Below, in pieces: positions 4,952 to 5,161 of a stretch of 5,161 nucleotides of DNA (its first letter is position 1; each line of letters starts with the position of its first letter). The notes under the pieces were generated by a model. It had not been told where the DNA came from. It saw nothing but the letters and a program-made list of their open reading frames with translations, and made no database searches. Both the position numbers and the translations under genes were made by a program. The DNA is taken from positions 1 to 5,161 of the forward strand of contig JASHOI010000794.1 of NCBI GenBank assembly GCA_030041195.1. The letters are read 5' to 3'. Origin of the DNA: Streptosporangiaceae bacterium (lineage in GTDB: Bacteria; Actinomycetota; Actinomycetes; Streptosporangiales; Streptosporangiaceae).

Positions 4952-4970
4952 CTGGAAAACGCGGGGGCAT

Positions 4971-5035
4971 GCAGCGGGCCCGGGCCAACGGACGGAGCGC
5001 CAGCGGACGGAGCGCCGACGGCCGGGGCCCGCTGC
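4971..5035. repeat. Strong 16-bp inverted repeat, possible terminator of the right-hand gene
   Basis: GCAGCGGGCCCGGGCC (4971-4986) pairs with GGCCGGGGCCCGCTGC (5020-5035) at 15 of 16 positions, across a 33-base loop. It lies between the stop of the minus-strand gene at 5094 and the YbjQ promoter. That position suits a terminator, but there is no T-tract and the loop is long. Confidence 0.5.
4989..5016. repeat. 15-bp tandem repeat inside the hairpin loop
   Basis: CGGACGGAGCGCC occurs at 4989-5001 and 5004-5016, a 15-base period. It occupies almost the whole loop of the flanking inverted repeat. Confidence 0.65.
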
Positions 5036-5093
5036 CCGGTGCAGGCCGGCCCGGCTGGCAGTCAGCTCACTAGGCGCTGCCGGGGCGGCCTGG

Positions 5094-5161
5094 CTAGCCG
5101 AGCCTGCGCGCGGCCGCCTTCCAGCGCTCCGGTGAGCCCTCGGGCTCGAAGCGCCGCAGGC
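5094..5161 (-). CDS. Probable C-terminal end of a gene entering from the right
   Basis: On the minus strand one frame reads LRRFEPEGSPERWKAAARRL, then G, then TAG (5096-5094). Twenty of the 21 codons end in G or C, as in the confirmed genes here. The residue mix is a believable charged, helical C-terminus. Twenty-one residues are too few to name a family. The other two minus frames are also open over this short stretch, so the frame choice rests on third-position GC and a sensible peptide. Confidence 0.45.
   Translation of the reverse strand, partial: LRRFEPEGSPERWKAAARRLG

Noticed and set aside
4881..5135. Plus-strand frame crossing the YbjQ promoter and the right-end hairpin
   Set aside because: It crosses a strong inverted repeat and tandem repeat, has an Arg/Ala/Gly-rich translation and has no ribosome site.

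Overview
The window is GC-rich throughout, with coding frames that strongly prefer G or C at the third codon position. It also has AGGAGG-type ribosome sites, a leaderless-type start and TANNNT -10 elements. Together these point to a high-GC actinobacterium (streptomycete or streptosporangial type). That placement is inferred from composition and protein style; no rRNA or other phylogenetic marker is present.

Layout, left to right. (1) Positions 1-1006, minus strand: the first 335 residues of a six-segment membrane protein of the ABC-2/YhgE-Pip/DUF3533 kind, running off the left edge. It has a good promoter (TTGACG-17-TATCGT) and two perfect 14-bp palindromes between the promoter and the start codon. 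(2) About 1074-1375: gene-free, with a decaying 28-bp tandem repeat and a 20-bp duplication. At 1376-1468 there is a possible 30-codon leader ORF. (3) 1556-3376, plus strand: a lipoprotein-type family 5 (oligopeptide/nickel class) solute-binding protein with no transporter partner in the window. (4) 3428-4221, plus strand: a two-gene toxin-antitoxin-like operon with a 4-base overlap. It encodes a ribbon-helix-helix plus DUF433-like antitoxin followed by a DUF5615 PIN-like toxin. A doubled TACGNCGTA operator and a probable leaderless promoter lie in front of it. (5) 4252-4877, minus strand, convergent with (4): a YbjQ/UPF0145 protein followed 11 bases later by a 74-residue single-pass membrane protein. 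A doubled GATATC palindrome lies in their promoter region. (6) 4971-5035: a strong inverted repeat enclosing a 15-bp tandem repeat. (7) 5094-5161, minus strand: the probable last 21 codons of another gene.

The genes do not form one pathway. The window is a set of small independent transcription units: a repressor-controlled membrane protein, an orphan binding protein, a toxin-antitoxin pair and a YbjQ pair. The most notable signals are regulatory. Three promoters carry paired palindromes or repeated half-sites, and two of these pairs are spaced about one helical turn apart. The 28-bp repeat array places TTGAC motifs periodically upstream of the membrane-protein promoter. I saw no clear evidence of a wholly new system. 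The toxin-antitoxin unit and the YbjQ/small-membrane-protein pair are the best candidates for under-described biology.
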